From Stigonema ocellatum SAG 48.90 = DSM 106950 (GTDB lineage Bacteria > Cyanobacteriota > Cyanobacteriia > Cyanobacteriales > Nostocaceae), in assembly GCA_016903675.1 (NCBI GenBank), contig JADQBA010000029.1, positions 1 to 64,000 of the forward strand: a DNA stretch of 64,000 nt. The letters run 5' to 3'. The position numbers and the translations under genes are program-made. Within the stretch, counting starts at the first letter, position 1, and the number at the start of each line of letters is the position of its first letter. The notes beneath the pieces are model-generated. The model worked only from the letters and a program-made list of their open reading frames with translations, was not told where the DNA came from and searched no databases. Positions 26,464-34,893 of this stretch are shown here, in pieces.

Positions 26464-28332
26464 ATGACCTCTACAGAAATCAACCCAGAATTAGAAAGTC
26501 TCTTAGATTACATCAAACGTAACCGTGGTTTTGATTTCAGTGGTTACAAGCGTACGACCCTAAGCCGTCGAATTTGCAAGCGTATGCAAATAATAGGTGT
26601 AGAAAACTACAATGATTATCTGGACTACTTAGAGGTACACCCGGACGAGTTTGTTGAGTTATTTAATACAATCTTAATCAACGTTACTGCTTTTTTTAGA
26701 GAACCACAAGCTTGGGAATACATAGCGTCGGAGATCATTCCTGGGATAATTGCCAGCAAGCCAATCACCAAACCAATCCGGGTATGGAGTGCGGGATGCG
26801 CTTCTGGGGAGGAAACCTACACCTTAGCCATATTGCTAGCCGAGGCTTTAGGTATGGAACAGTGCTCGACGCGAGTAAAAGTTTTTGCCACAGATGTGGA
26901 CGCGGAGGCTCTGAGCCACTCTCGTCATGCAAATTATAGTATAAAGGAAGTCGTAGGAATTCCCAAGGATCTGCTCAATAAGTACTTCGATCTAGTCAAT
27001 AATCGATACGTCGTCCAAAAAGATTTGCGTCGGTGCGTTATTTTCGGTCGCCACGATTTAGTTCAAGATGCACCCATATCGAGGATTGACCTACTTGTTT
27101 GCCGGAATACCCTGATGTATTTCAACACAGAAACTCAAGCTAAAATCTTAGACCGCTTTCACTTCGCGTTGAATGATCGCGGGTATCTATTTTTAGGAAA
27201 AGCAGAAATGTTGTTTACTCGCAACCACTCCTTCAGCCCAGTAGATTTACGGCGACGGGTATTTACTAAAATCCCAATTGGCAATTTACAGGACATTATA
27301 CGGACTATGGCTGACTCTTACAACCAGCAACCCGTTCCAGAAATAGTTGACCAGATCCGCATTCATGAAGCAGCTTTCGCGATTGATCCCGTTGCCCAAA
27401 TAGTTGTAGATATCAATAGCTCAGTATTACTAGCTAACACCCAAGCCCGCACATTGTTTAATCTCAATCCTCTAGATTTGGGTCGCCCGTTGCAAGATTT
27501 AGAACTTTCTTACCGACCAGTAGAGTTGCGATCGCGTCTCGACCAAGTTCGTAGCAGTCGTCGCGCCATAACCTTAAAGGACATTGAATGGCCTACCGCT
27601 GACCGGGAAATGAGATATTTAGATGTACAAATTATACCTTTATTATACGAAAAAACTGGTGACCTGTTAGGTATAAAAATAATCTTTAGTGATGTTACTC
27701 GCTTTAAGCAGCTGCAAAACGATCTGGTACACACCAACCAGGAATTAGAAACAGCTTATGAAGAACTCCAATCCACTGTAGAAGAACTCGAAACTACCAA
27801 CGAAGAACTTCAATCCACTGTGGAGGAACTCGAAACTACCAACGAAGAACTCCAGTCTACCAACGAAGAATTGGAGACCATGAATGAAGAACTTCAATCC
27901 ACCAACGAGGAGTTGCAGACGATTAACGAAGAAATGCGCCAGCGCAGCGAGGAACTCAACCAAGTCAATGGCTTTTTAGAATCCATCCTCACTAGCCTCC
28001 GCGCTGGAGTGGTAGTTCTCGGCCCTGATTTGCACATCCACATCTGGAACCGTAAAGCAGAAGACTTGTGGGGTTTACGCGCCGATGAAATTTTTTTGCA
28101 GCACTTTATGAGCTTGGATATTGGTCTACCCCTAGAGCCACTTAAACAGCCCCTGCGGGCAATTATTGCAGGGCAGTCACAATCCCATGAAGTGCTATTG
28201 AATGCCACAAACCGCCGAGGTAAGGCATTCCAGTGCCAAGTCATTTGTACCCCATTAATCCGTACAGGATCACAAATCCACGGAGTCATATTACTCATGG
28301 AGGAGTACGATGAACTAAATGAGGGGATCTAG
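26464..28332 (+). CDS. CheR-type methyltransferase fused to a coiled coil and PAS domains
   Basis: About 622 residues. Residues 1-270 are CheR: helical N-terminus (LLDYIKRNRGFDFSGY), NVTAFFREP, the SAM-binding WSAGCASGEETYTLA and the CRNTLMYF motif. A PAS domain follows (about 310-420). Then comes a coiled coil of repeated EELQST-VEELETTNEELQS heptads (plus-strand about 27750-27960), and a second PAS domain. CheR methylates receptor glutamates using SAM. CheB/CheR fusions with PAS and the same coiled coil are common in bacteria; here CheB is a separate gene upstream. The start is taken as the ATG at 26464 (MTSTEINPEL), not 26422, because the family begins there. Confidence 0.88.
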   Translation: MTSTEINPELESLLDYIKRNRGFDFSGYKRTTLSRRICKRMQIIGVENYNDYLDYLEVHPDEFVELFNTILINVTAFFREPQAWEYIASEIIPGIIASKPITKPIRVWSAGCASGEETYTLAILLAEALGMEQCSTRVKVFATDVDAEALSHSRHANYSIKEVVGIPKDLLNKYFDLVNNRYVVQKDLRRCVIFGRHDLVQDAPISRIDLLVCRNTLMYFNTETQAKILDRFHFALNDRGYLFLGKAEMLFTRNHSFSPVDLRRRVFTKIPIGNLQDIIRTMADSYNQQPVPEIVDQIRIHEAAFAIDPVAQIVVDINSSVLLANTQARTLFNLNPLDLGRPLQDLELSYRPVELRSRLDQVRSSRRAITLKDIEWPTADREMRYLDVQIIPLLYEKTGDLLGIKIIFSDVTRFKQLQNDLVHTNQELETAYEELQSTVEELETTNEELQSTVEELETTNEELQSTNEELETMNEELQSTNEELQTINEEMRQRSEELNQVNGFLESILTSLRAGVVVLGPDLHIHIWNRKAEDLWGLRADEIFLQHFMSLDIGLPLEPLKQPLRAIIAGQSQSHEVLLNATNRRGKAFQCQVICTPLIRTGSQIHGVILLMEEYDELNEGI

Positions 28333-28334
28333 CT

Positions 28335-28410
28335 CACCTCTTCCCCCACTCCCCACTCCCCATTGCCCCTTATCCCCAGAGGGGGCCCCGAGTTCCCCAC
28401 TCCCCACTAT
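28335..28410. repeat. CCCCACTCCCCATT tandem repeat
   Basis: A short block of the tandem repeat family, with a GGGGGCCCC palindrome inserted near 28381. It fills most of the gap to the next gene. Confidence 0.8.
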
Positions 28411-28478
28411 AGATAGAGTATCTATGGACTCTACCCTCATATACTGTATGTGTCTTCATTGGTGATGGGAGTAGCAGT

Positions 28479-29807
28479 GTGGATTTGGACAAGTTTGCCC
28501 AGCACATAGAAGAAGTGCGTCAGCGTCAAGATATATTAAATCAGCATGCGGGCGAATCGTTTTTCCCACAGCAAGATTTGCTGACGCAAGCTTTAGAGGA
28601 ACTCCAGACCTCTTTAGAAGAATTGCACGTAGCAGAGGAAGAGTTGCTTGCACAGAATGAGGAGTTAGCGCTTGCTTATGGGTTGCTAGAAAAAGAACGC
28701 CAGCGCTACCTAGAGTTATTCGATTTTGCACCAGATGGGTATTTGGTAACAGATACCAACGGCAAAATCATACAAGCCAACCACGCCGCTACTAACCTAC
28801 TCAAAGTCGCCAAAAAGTTCCTTCAAGGCAAAGTTTTAAGTAGCTACATTCCAGAAGAAGAACGCCGAAGCTTTCGTCAGCAACTGCTCAATTTGCATAA
28901 CATGGAGCGAATTCAGGACTGGGAAATCTCCTTGCAACCACGTCATGGCAATAAATTTTACTGTTCTACCAGTATAATTACTGTCTATGATAGCGAAGGA
29001 AACCCTACGAGCTGGCGCTGGCTCTTGCGGGACATTACCGCCCGCAAGCGAGCAGAGGAACAACTGCGTGCGATTCAAATCCAAAATTTCCAGTTACAAG
29101 AAGCCGCACGGATAAAATCTCAATTTCTGTCGGTTATGTCCCATGAACTACGTACCCCAATGAATGCAATCTTGGGGTTTTCTCAATTGATGCTACGCCA
29201 CTACTACCATATGTTGGCTCCCGAAATAAGAACTATGGTAGAAAGGATTATCAACAGTGGTAAACAGCTACTGGCTCTCATCGAGAATATACTAGACTTT
29301 TCGTCACTCGAGACAGGTAGAGCGGAGCTACGACTACAAGAATTTAATTTAGTGGAGCTAGTAACAACCATCACAGAAGAACTACGTTTTCTTGCGGTTC
29401 AGAAAAACTTGACTTTGGCTATTCACACAAACATCCAAAACCCTAATATCGTAACCGATCGCGATCTCGTCCGGCAAGTGCTAGTTAACTTGCTTGACAA
29501 CGCCATTAAGTTCACAGAAACTGGCGGCGTATTTGTAGAACTACAACAACTAGGTCAAGACCAACTAACGGTCATGGTCAGAGATACTGGCATCGGCATC
29601 CCAGAAGCTGAATTGAAGAACATCTTCCAAGAATTTTGGCAACTCAATCAATCTACTACACGCAAACACGGCGGTACAGGTTTAGGACTAGCGATTGTCA
29701 ACAAATTGGTACACCTAATGAACGGAACCATCACCGTTGAAAGTAGATTATCCGAAGGCTCCACCTTCCGCATAGTCTTGCCGAGAAGAGTGGGGAATGG
29801 GGAGTAG
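28479..29807 (+). CDS. PAS-domain sensor histidine kinase
   Basis: A 442-residue soluble kinase. An N-terminal coiled coil (EELQTSLEELHVAEEELLAQNEELALAYG), similar to that in the CheR-PAS protein upstream, leads to a PAS domain (about 85-190, LFDFAPDGYLVTDTNGKIIQANHAA). The H-box is MSHELRTPMNAI, followed by the N-box LLDNAIKFTETG and G-boxes RDTGIGI and GGTGLGLAI. The start is GTG at 28479 with a GGGAG ribosome site. The last residues RVGNGE and the stop codon are supplied by the following tandem repeat, so the original C-terminus has been replaced or extended. With CheB and CheR genes just upstream, it probably acts in the same pathway. Confidence 0.88.
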   Translation: MDLDKFAQHIEEVRQRQDILNQHAGESFFPQQDLLTQALEELQTSLEELHVAEEELLAQNEELALAYGLLEKERQRYLELFDFAPDGYLVTDTNGKIIQANHAATNLLKVAKKFLQGKVLSSYIPEEERRSFRQQLLNLHNMERIQDWEISLQPRHGNKFYCSTSIITVYDSEGNPTSWRWLLRDITARKRAEEQLRAIQIQNFQLQEAARIKSQFLSVMSHELRTPMNAILGFSQLMLRHYYHMLAPEIRTMVERIINSGKQLLALIENILDFSSLETGRAELRLQEFNLVELVTTITEELRFLAVQKNLTLAIHTNIQNPNIVTDRDLVRQVLVNLLDNAIKFTETGGVFVELQQLGQDQLTVMVRDTGIGIPEAELKNIFQEFWQLNQSTTRKHGGTGLGLAIVNKLVHLMNGTITVESRLSEGSTFRIVLPRRVGNGE

Positions 29808-29865
29808 GGAATGGGGAGTGGGGAATGGGGAATAGGGAATGGGGAGTGGGGGAGAGAGGGGGACG
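29793..29865. repeat. Tandem GGGGAATGGGGAGT repeat overlapping a gene end
   Basis: Copies of GGGGAAT/GGGGAGT begin inside the last codons of the histidine kinase and supply its stop codon. Confidence 0.9.
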
Positions 29866-30050
29866 CGGAGATATTTTTGAATGAATTTTCCCCGCGTCTG
29901 GTGCGTCCCGTGCGTCCCCCTGTCGTCGGTTTATCTTAGTACCATTCGGAGTGGGGACTAATACCAATTCTCTAAAATCTGGCAACAGATTCAGACCCGA
30001 AAACAAGTAATGAAACCTGAATTTATTAATTACGAATTACGAATTACGAA

Positions 30051-30968
30051 TTACGAATTGGTATAACTCCTCTCCCCTATTCTTAGTTTTGCCGAACGAG
30101 AACGGGGGTTATTGACAATTTCCTCTTCTTGTGCAGTGATTGGTTTTTTTGTGATGACTTGTAACAGTGTTGAATTTCGTAAACTATGCTTCACGATGCG
30201 GTCTTCAAGACTGTGAAAACTAATGATGGCTATTTTGCCACCAGGTACAAGCCAATTAGGTGCTTTCTGGAGGAAAGTTTCTAGGGATTTTAACTCGTCG
30301 TTGACCACAATTCGCAGAGCTTGAAAAACACGGGTAGCAGGGTGAATTCTTCCATAACGGTATTGCCGAGGAACAGCAGAGGCGATCGCCGCAGCTAATT
30401 CCACAGTCGTATGAAACGGACGTTGTTCCACAATGCGTCTGGCAATGCGCCGCGATAGTCGTTCTTCACCGTATTTAAAAAAAATGGACGCTAATTCCGC
30501 TTCATCCCAGTCATTAATCACATCGCCGGCAGTTAGCGGTTGTCGGCGATCCATCCGCATATCCAGACTAGCTTCGTGGCGAAAACTAAAACCCCGTTCC
30601 GGCGTATCCAGATGGTAAGAGCTAACGCCTAGGTCTGCAATAATACCATCAAATGTCATTGGAGAAAACTCATAGTCAGCAAAGTTGCTGAGGATAAATT
30701 TTAGGCGATCGCCTAGGTCTACTAGTTGCTTCTGCGCCGCTAAAAGAGCCTGTTCATCCTGGTCAATTGCTGTCACCCGCACATCTAGTGCAGCTTCTAA
30801 AATTAAACGAGTGTGACCACCACCGCCTACCGTCGCATCTAAATAATGCCCACTAGGACGCACCGCCAAACCCTCGATGACCTCGTGACTCAGAACCGGC
30901 ACATGAAAAAATTCTTGCGCCTCCATCCCCTCCATCTCAAGCTCCATATAATAGTTGAAGAAGTTCAA
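30051..30968 (-). CDS. rsmH: 16S rRNA (cytosine1402-N4)-methyltransferase
   Basis: A 305-residue RsmH (MraW). It methylates N4 of C1402 in 16S rRNA and affects decoding. The signature is clear: FHVPVLSHEVIEGL, the SAM loop LDATVGGGGHTRLIL, DLGVSSYHLDTPERGFSF and GKIAIISFHSLEDRIVK near the C-terminus. The N-terminal 12-14 residues (MNFFNYYMELEM) precede the conserved start, so a start at Met8 or Met12 is possible. It lies back to back with ndhH with about 180 bp between. Confidence 0.95.
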   Translation of the reverse strand: MNFFNYYMELEMEGMEAQEFFHVPVLSHEVIEGLAVRPSGHYLDATVGGGGHTRLILEAALDVRVTAIDQDEQALLAAQKQLVDLGDRLKFILSNFADYEFSPMTFDGIIADLGVSSYHLDTPERGFSFRHEASLDMRMDRRQPLTAGDVINDWDEAELASIFFKYGEERLSRRIARRIVEQRPFHTTVELAAAIASAVPRQYRYGRIHPATRVFQALRIVVNDELKSLETFLQKAPNWLVPGGKIAIISFHSLEDRIVKHSLRNSTLLQVITKKPITAQEEEIVNNPRSRSAKLRIGERSYTNS

Positions 30969-31149
30969 AAAAATTAAACATCAACGAAAAGTCCTTAACT
31001 AACCTCCCTCTCTATCCAACATACCCCTAACTTTCACTCTTTCTGCGCTTTTGAGCGCCCACCGAAGTTCTGATCGGCGGAAACCGCCGCTCAGACTTCT
31101 CCGTGCGGTTCCATTTAAAATTTTCCCAAACCGGAGAACACTGAAATCT

Positions 31150-32334
31150 ATGGCAAAATTAGAAACTCGCACCGAACCAATGGTGCTGAATATGGGTCCC
31201 CACCATCCCTCAATGCATGGGGTATTGCGGCTAATTGTCACCCTGGATGGTGAGGATGTCATTGATTGCGAACCGGTGATAGGCTACCTGCACCGGGGAA
31301 TGGAAAAAATTGCGGAGAACCGCACCAATATTATGTACGTTCCCTATGTGAGCCGATGGGACTACGCAGCGGGAATGTTCAACGAAGCCGTCACCGTCAA
31401 CGCCCCAGAAAAACTGGCAGATATTCCCGTCCCCAAACGCGCCAGCTACATCCGCGTCATTATGCTGGAGTTGAATCGCATCGCTAATCACTTGTTGTGG
31501 TTTGGTCCATTCCTAGCTGACGTGGGCGCTCAAACTCCCTTTTTCTACCAGTTCCGGGAACGAGAGATGATTTACGACCTGTGGGAAGCCGCCACAGGTT
31601 ATCGGATGGTCAACAACAACTATTTCCGCATTGGCGGTGTAGCAGCTGACTTACCCTATGGTTGGGTTGACAAATGCTTAGACTTCTGCGATTACTTCGT
31701 GCCCAAAGTTGATGAGTATGAGCGCTTAGTTACCAATAACCCCATCTTCCGGCGTCGTATTGAAGGCATTGGCACTATCACCCGTGAAGAAGCGATTAAT
31801 TGGGGGCTATCTGGTCCAATGTTACGTGCTTCAGGAGTGAAGTGGGATCTACGTAAAGTTGACCACTACGAATGTTACGACGACTTCGACTGGGAAGTTC
31901 AGTGGGAAACAGCGGGTGATTGCTTAGCTCGTTACTTCGTAAGGATGCGGGAAATGCGCGAGTCAGTCAAGATCCTTCGCCAAGCAATCAAAGGATTACC
32001 AGGTGGACCTTTTGAGAATCTCGAAGCTAAGCGCATGGCGGCTGGGAAAAAATCTGAGTGGGATGCTTTTGATTACCAGTATATCGGTAAGAAAGTTGCC
32101 CCCACCTTCAAGATTCCTAAAGGCGAAATCTACTCCCGAGTAGAAAGCGGTAAAGGTGAACTGGGAATTTATTTGGTTGGCGATGATAATGTCTTCCCCT
32201 GGCGCTGGAAGATTCGCGCTGCTGATTTCAATAACGTCCAAATTCTGCCTCATTTACTGCGGGGTATGAAGGTCGCAGATGTGGTGGTCATTCTGGGTAG
32301 TATTGATATCATCATGGGTTCCGTAGACAGGTAA
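31150..32334 (+). CDS. ndhH: NAD(P)H-quinone oxidoreductase subunit H
   Basis: The 49-kDa-type subunit of the cyanobacterial NDH-1 complex, which takes electrons from ferredoxin to plastoquinone in the thylakoid membrane. The protein is 394 residues from the ATG at 31150 (MAKLETRTEPMVLNMGPHHPSMHG). An in-frame upstream start at 31051 gives an unlike-family extension and is rejected. Conserved blocks include GPHHPSMHGVLRL, YLHRGMEKIAENR, DYAAGMFNE and the C-terminal DVVVILGSIDIIMGSVDR. The HRGMEK segment corresponds to where the mitochondrial homologue NDUFS2 carries its methylated arginine. A homologue of the responsible methyltransferase lies 2.6 kb downstream. Confidence 0.97.
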   Translation: MAKLETRTEPMVLNMGPHHPSMHGVLRLIVTLDGEDVIDCEPVIGYLHRGMEKIAENRTNIMYVPYVSRWDYAAGMFNEAVTVNAPEKLADIPVPKRASYIRVIMLELNRIANHLLWFGPFLADVGAQTPFFYQFREREMIYDLWEAATGYRMVNNNYFRIGGVAADLPYGWVDKCLDFCDYFVPKVDEYERLVTNNPIFRRRIEGIGTITREEAINWGLSGPMLRASGVKWDLRKVDHYECYDDFDWEVQWETAGDCLARYFVRMREMRESVKILRQAIKGLPGGPFENLEAKRMAAGKKSEWDAFDYQYIGKKVAPTFKIPKGEIYSRVESGKGELGIYLVGDDNVFPWRWKIRAADFNNVQILPHLLRGMKVADVVVILGSIDIIMGSVDR

Positions 32335-32348
32335 CTGTAGGGTTTAAG

Positions 32349-32376
32349 TAGAGACGCGATTAATCGCGTCTCTACA
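32349..32376. repeat. GTAGAGACGCGATTAATCGCG palindrome
   Basis: A perfect palindrome of about 28 bp just after ndhH. A second identical one lies near 63467-63494 and a variant near 53310. It could act as a transcription terminator for ndhH. Confidence 0.8.
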
Positions 32377-32535
32377 GATGACGTTCATCCGCGTGATTCA
32401 GCAACGCCTAATTTTTTATTTATAATTAGGCTGAATCTCCGGACAAGGGGGAGATGTTTGTAATTGCTGCACGGATTGCTATGTGACGTTTGAGAAGCGA
32501 GTATTAAGTTACTATAGAAATGTAAACAATTTTTA

Positions 32536-33096
32536 ATGAATCGTAATTTTAGATCTGTGCGAATTCATTCGGCCTCAGAATTTGACTCTAGCTCCAATGG
32601 GCATTACGATAAAGGGTTGAAAAGAATACTCGATCGCCTGACGACAAAAATGCAGCGCGATGATTTAGTGCGGCAAACGACGAACCAACTTAGAGAATTG
32701 CTCCAGGTTGATCGTGTGGTGTTGTATTACTTTTACAACCAGTGGGATGGGCAGGTAACTTTTGAGTCTTTGAGTTCTCAAGAATTTTCAATCCTTGGGT
32801 CAACAGGACCTGATGATGGTTTTAATGACGAGTATGCTGCTATGTATTTAGCAGGAAGAGTACGGGCGATCGCTGATATTGAATTAGAACCAATCCAGCC
32901 TTGTCACCGAGATTTTCTCCGCAGCCTCCGGGTACGTGCAAACTTAATTATACCAGTTTTAATCCCAAGGGGATTATGGGGGTTGTTAGTGGCTCATCAC
33001 TGTCAATCACCTCGCGGTTGGTCACAATTAGATATTCAACTTATGCAACAAGGGTCACAAACTCTCGCAACAGCTCCTTGTATCCTCGAAAGTTAA
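32536..33096 (+). CDS. Single-domain GAF protein, cyanobacteriochrome-like
   Basis: A 186-residue protein that is almost entirely one GAF domain (about 35-180). It reads RDDLVRQTTNQLRELLQVDRVVLYYF, then DIELEPIQPCHRDFLRSLRVRANLIIPVL and GLWGLLVAHHCQSPRGW. This layout is that of cyanobacteriochrome and phytochrome GAF domains. The Cys-His pair in QPCHRDFL sits where bilins attach by thioether. It has no kinase or output domain, so it would act by protein contact. Because similar Cys-His pairs occur in GAF domains that do not bind bilin, chromophore binding is only possible. The gene is followed at once by the OMEGA element. Confidence 0.82.
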   Translation: MNRNFRSVRIHSASEFDSSSNGHYDKGLKRILDRLTTKMQRDDLVRQTTNQLRELLQVDRVVLYYFYNQWDGQVTFESLSSQEFSILGSTGPDDGFNDEYAAMYLAGRVRAIADIELEPIQPCHRDFLRSLRVRANLIIPVLIPRGLWGLLVAHHCQSPRGWSQLDIQLMQQGSQTLATAPCILES

Positions 33097-33104
33097 GTCA
33101 GTAA

Positions 33105-33344
33105 ACTGTCAACCACCTACACCTCCCGAAGGGCAGGTGTAGGCTTGCGGAAAACCTAGTTTAGGCTAGGCTTACGGTACGCGAAGTAAAGGTTGGTTAG
33201 CACACGAGATGTCGTAAGGTGACACGTACAAACATTTCCCTCATTTGTGCCTCTGTCTGGCTCAGTCGTGAATGAGAGATACGCTTACAACATTGTGCTA
33301 AGGGACGGGCGGCTACGCCTAAAAACATTTATTGGATTATCTCC
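33105..33344 (+). ncRNA. Probable omegaRNA of the IsrB-like nuclease
   Basis: The 240-bp leader is strongly structured. There is a 9-bp stem (CCTACACCT with AGGTGTAGG) extended by CCC/GGG at 33116-33143, a CCTAG...CTAGG stem, a GTACG...CGTAC pairing and a GGGACGGGCGGC-rich segment just before the ATG. IscB and IsrB guide RNAs are encoded directly upstream of the protein gene, so this fits in place and length. Ends are approximate. The guide would lie at the 5' end, drawn from the sequence at the end of the GAF gene. Confidence 0.6.
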
Positions 33345-34511
33345 ATGAATAAAACCAATCAAGCAACACGAGTACCAGTAATAGATCCAAACGGAAAACC
33401 TTTAATGCCTACCACACCGGCTAGAGCAAGAAGGTGGACGGAGTCAGGTAAGGCGGTGGGTAAACGCAATAAGTTGGGTGTGTTCTATGTTCAACTGACA
33501 CGTTCGCCATCAGGTTATGAAACACAGTCAATAGTAGCAGGAACCGACAGAGGTAAGTGTTTTACTGGGATTGCATTTCAAACTAAGCTTGCAACCATTG
33601 CATTGTTCCATGCCTGCTTGCCTGGGTTCTATAAATCCAAAAATATTGGCAAGAAGAATCAAACCCTAGAACGTCAATCCGTGACTGGAAAGATGGCGAA
33701 AAAAGCCGAATTAAGGAGAACTCGTAGGGGTCAAAGAATTGACCGCTCAAAGCCTTTTCAAATACGTAACCATAGGCAGAAGCGGTTCGACAACCGACGT
33801 AAAAAGAAGATTTCTCCAAGCGTCCTTTCTAACAGACAAATGGAACTCAGGATTTTAAATGAGATGGCTTTAATCCTGCCAATCTCAGAAATCAGGGATG
33901 AGGCTTGTGGAGGCAACACCAAGAAAAATGGTTTTGGAATTTCACCTGTAACTGTTGGTCAAGAATGGTTTAGATCACAAGCATCCAAGATTGCACCTGT
34001 TGTAGAAGTTGATTCGCTTGATACAGGTAAGTACCGTGACCGTTTAGAGCTGGTCAAGGACAAAAAGAACAAGGCGAAACAGACTCCTGAAACTCACGCT
34101 AACGATGCAATATCTATTGCTGCATCCTATTTCATCCAGTACAGAGCGTTCAATACCGCTAACACTCACGGTCATGAATGGGTGGGGAGATGCACTGTCA
34201 CACCAGCACCGTTCATTGTGTTAACTCGTCCTAAACTGTTTCGCCGCAAGCTTCACCAGGAAAATTATTCCAAAGGCGGAATCCTTAAGCGTCTTGGTGG
34301 AACAATCACACCCTTTGGTTTTCGCTCTGGTGATTACGTAGAAGCGTCTTACAAAGGTGATATAGTACGTGGCTGGATTGGGGGCTTTACCGACACGAAC
34401 ATGACTAAAAACGTTTCAATCTATGACCATGATTGGTCCAGGATTGGACAGTTTAATCCTAAAAATGTCCGCTTACTTCAGAGGAGTTCTAAACTATGCA
34501 TCAACCGATAA
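33345..34511 (+). CDS. IsrB/IscB-like RNA-guided nuclease (RRXRR, HNH-less)
   Basis: A 388-residue OMEGA-type nuclease. The N-terminus has the PLMP motif with VPVIDPNGKPLMPTTPARAR and the RRXRR-type stretch. RuvC-I is GTDRGKCFTGIAF with Asp68. An Arg-rich bridge helix follows (RTRRGQRIDRSKPF). RuvC-II is ISEIRDEA and RuvC-III is HANDAISIA. No HNH motif lies between RuvC-II and III, so it corresponds to IsrB, a nickase-type relative of IscB and ancestor-like to Cas9. The C-terminus (GDYVEASYKGDIVRGWIGG) resembles the TAM-contact domain. No transposase gene is adjacent. All three RuvC acidic positions appear present, so it could be active. Confidence 0.82.
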   Translation: MNKTNQATRVPVIDPNGKPLMPTTPARARRWTESGKAVGKRNKLGVFYVQLTRSPSGYETQSIVAGTDRGKCFTGIAFQTKLATIALFHACLPGFYKSKNIGKKNQTLERQSVTGKMAKKAELRRTRRGQRIDRSKPFQIRNHRQKRFDNRRKKKISPSVLSNRQMELRILNEMALILPISEIRDEACGGNTKKNGFGISPVTVGQEWFRSQASKIAPVVEVDSLDTGKYRDRLELVKDKKNKAKQTPETHANDAISIAASYFIQYRAFNTANTHGHEWVGRCTVTPAPFIVLTRPKLFRRKLHQENYSKGGILKRLGGTITPFGFRSGDYVEASYKGDIVRGWIGGFTDTNMTKNVSIYDHDWSRIGQFNPKNVRLLQRSSKLCINR

Positions 34512-34536
34512 GAGATAGGAATTTGTGCCGCTATCC

Positions 34537-34578
34537 TCTGACCTCCCAATGCGATGCATTGGTTATGGTCAGAGGACG
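34537..34578. other. Large hairpin just past the IsrB-like gene
   Basis: CCTCTGACC pairs with GGTCAGAGG. Inside it CCAATGC pairs with GCATTGG around a GAT loop, with small bulges between. It lies 26 bp after the nuclease stop and could be a right-end hairpin of an IS200/IS605-like element or a terminator. Confidence 0.6.
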
Positions 34579-34893
34579 CAGCACAAATTCCTCGCCATTC
34601 CTGAGCCAGCGCGTTGGGCGGCTCCGCCGACTTGTAGCGACTGGCGTCCCGCCACTGATCCGGAGTACCGGATTCAGTTGGGGGAGGAATGGCTGTTTAA
34701 AAGTTGTCAACGTCAACAAAGTACAGCCCATCAAAAGGAGGAGTGGTCTTTGTTCCCGCGACTAATTTGGCAATACCTCAACCACCCCACTCCCCCATCA
34801 ACCGTTAGGTTTGAATGGCTGAGGGATGGTTTCGTCATTGCCCCAAAATTCATCCCGACACTGACCCTTACGGGTTCAGTGTGGGGCATATGA
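34579..34893. other. Gene-free stretch before the methyltransferase
   Basis: A 122-codon open frame overlaps this region (34525-34893), but it resembles nothing known and shares sequence with the hairpin zone. A simpler view is transposon right-end DNA and the leader of the next gene. There is no convincing gene here. Confidence 0.4.

Noticed and set aside
27750..27960. Tandem DNA repeat in the CheR gene
   Set aside because: It encodes a normal heptad coiled coil (EELQST/EELETTN), so the repetition reflects protein structure and is not a mobile array.
34525..34893. 122-codon open frame between the nuclease and the methyltransferase
   Set aside because: Begins within the hairpin of the element's right end and has no family resemblance; most likely chance reading.
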